In this document: positions 49,350 through 49,593 of the stretch, piece after piece
Layout of the letters: every line of letters begins with the position of its first letter
Numbering within the stretch: position 1 is the stretch's first letter
Assembly (NCBI RefSeq): GCF_900111005.1
Contig: NZ_FOFV01000034.1
Location: 1 to 49,593, forward strand
Reading direction: 5' to 3'
From: Lentzea albida
Lineage (GTDB): Bacteria > Actinomycetota > Actinomycetes > Mycobacteriales > Pseudonocardiaceae
Length of the DNA stretch: 49,593 bases
The notes under the pieces: model-generated
Told to the model about the DNA's origin: nothing
The model's input: only the letters and a program-made list of their open reading frames with translations
Database searches by the model: none
Program-made: the position numbers and the translations under genes

Positions 49350-49593
49350 TTGATCAGTGTGCACCATGCCCGTGACGCCGCCGCGTCCAGGGAGCTGTCC
49401 GGAGTGCGTCAGGAGTTCTACCGCTGTCTGACGCGGCGTGCGGACGCGTTGTTCGAGCTGAGCGATGCGGTGTTGTGCGGGGACGGCCCGGTGCGGTCGA
49501 TCGCGGAGCTGTCGCTGGCCGGCGAGCATCGCCGCGGGCATGGCAGCGGCTATGCCGCGCTGGCCCGAGGCCGGGTGGACTTCGACCGGTTAC
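49350..49593 (+). CDS. DDE transposase, 5' end only (window edge)
   Basis: An open frame from TTG 49350 (or GTG 49359) runs off the window. It codes VHHARDAAASRELSGVRQEF, then LTRRADALFELSDAVLCGDG, then SIAELSLAGEHRRGHG. This matches the N-terminus of a DDE transposase group widespread in Streptomyces and Pseudonocardiaceae (NF041680-type, recalled). The catalytic residues lie outside the window, so intactness cannot be judged. The start is not ATG and no clear Shine-Dalgarno is seen outside the hairpin. Confidence 0.75.
   Translation, partial: MISVHHARDAAASRELSGVRQEFYRCLTRRADALFELSDAVLCGDGPVRSIAELSLAGEHRRGHGSGYAALARGRVDFDRL

Noticed and set aside
1..49593. CRISPR arrays, tRNA or rRNA genes
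   Set aside because: No regularly spaced repeats, cloverleaf genes or conserved rRNA segments were seen.

Overview
The window is about 49.6 kb of very GC-rich DNA from an actinomycete. Frequent GTG starts, ATGA/GTGA gene overlaps, strong third-position GC, many TetR/WYL/DeoR regulators, CGNR and STAS/HATPase proteins, and TANNNT boxes placed 6-9 bases before start codons (leaderless mRNAs) all fit the Actinomycetota. Several small proteins recall Pseudonocardiaceae (Lentzea/Saccharothrix/Amycolatopsis-like); that family assignment is inference. It looks like chromosomal arm or accessory DNA, with short operons, many regulator-target pairs, some gene relics and an insertion sequence entering at the right edge. 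No tRNA, rRNA or CRISPR array was seen.

Layout. 1-7.9 kb: an HPF-like ribosome-associated protein, a decayed stretch with small orphan genes (two-TM protein, start-less DUF8129-like relic, small Cys protein, stand-alone CBM48 protein), a NarL-type two-component system with a membrane protein, a frameshifted CynX-type MFS pseudogene, and an anti-sigma-type ATPase plus STAS antagonist. 7.9-11.2 kb: TetR/NmrA divergent pair with two palindromic operators, an ankyrin protein and a threonine dehydratase-like PLP enzyme. 11.2-15.8 kb: a small SUOX-fold molybdopterin-type protein divergent from modABC, then a YeiH-type exporter preceded by a 43-aa one-helix protein. 15.8-20.9 kb: a membrane-anchored protein coupled to a PrsW-type protease, an HD-domain protein, an LLM flavin oxidoreductase, a NYN-LOTUS protein and a YbjN-like protein.

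21.0-27.4 kb is the most unusual block. A degenerate haem-oxygenase-fold protein is divergent from an 838-aa two-domain glycosyltransferase (GT4 + GT2), which is translationally coupled to a HemN-like radical SAM protein. A flavin amine oxidase with its own leaderless promoter follows. Together they suggest an orphan pathway making a modified sugar or glycan.

27.5-32.9 kb: a secreted CBM2-FnIII-beta-helix protein, a WYL regulator/VOC pair, a TetR/alcohol dehydrogenase pair and a lipoprotein. 33.0-40.1 kb reads as one catabolic locus: secreted GH114 alpha-1,4-polygalactosaminidase, a sugar ABC importer without its own ATPase, an AgaS/GlmS-like SIS protein, a GH4 glycosidase and a DeoR repressor. 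The inferred job is use of galactosamine-rich polysaccharide such as fungal galactosaminogalactan. 40.1-49.6 kb: a cutinase-vWA-PKD fusion anchored to the membrane, an EamA/CGNR pair, a TauD-type dioxygenase, an aldehyde dehydrogenase/TetR pair, a secreted TIM-barrel putative glycosidase, a NaChBac-like ion channel with a non-canonical filter, and the 5' end of a DDE transposase behind a long hairpin.
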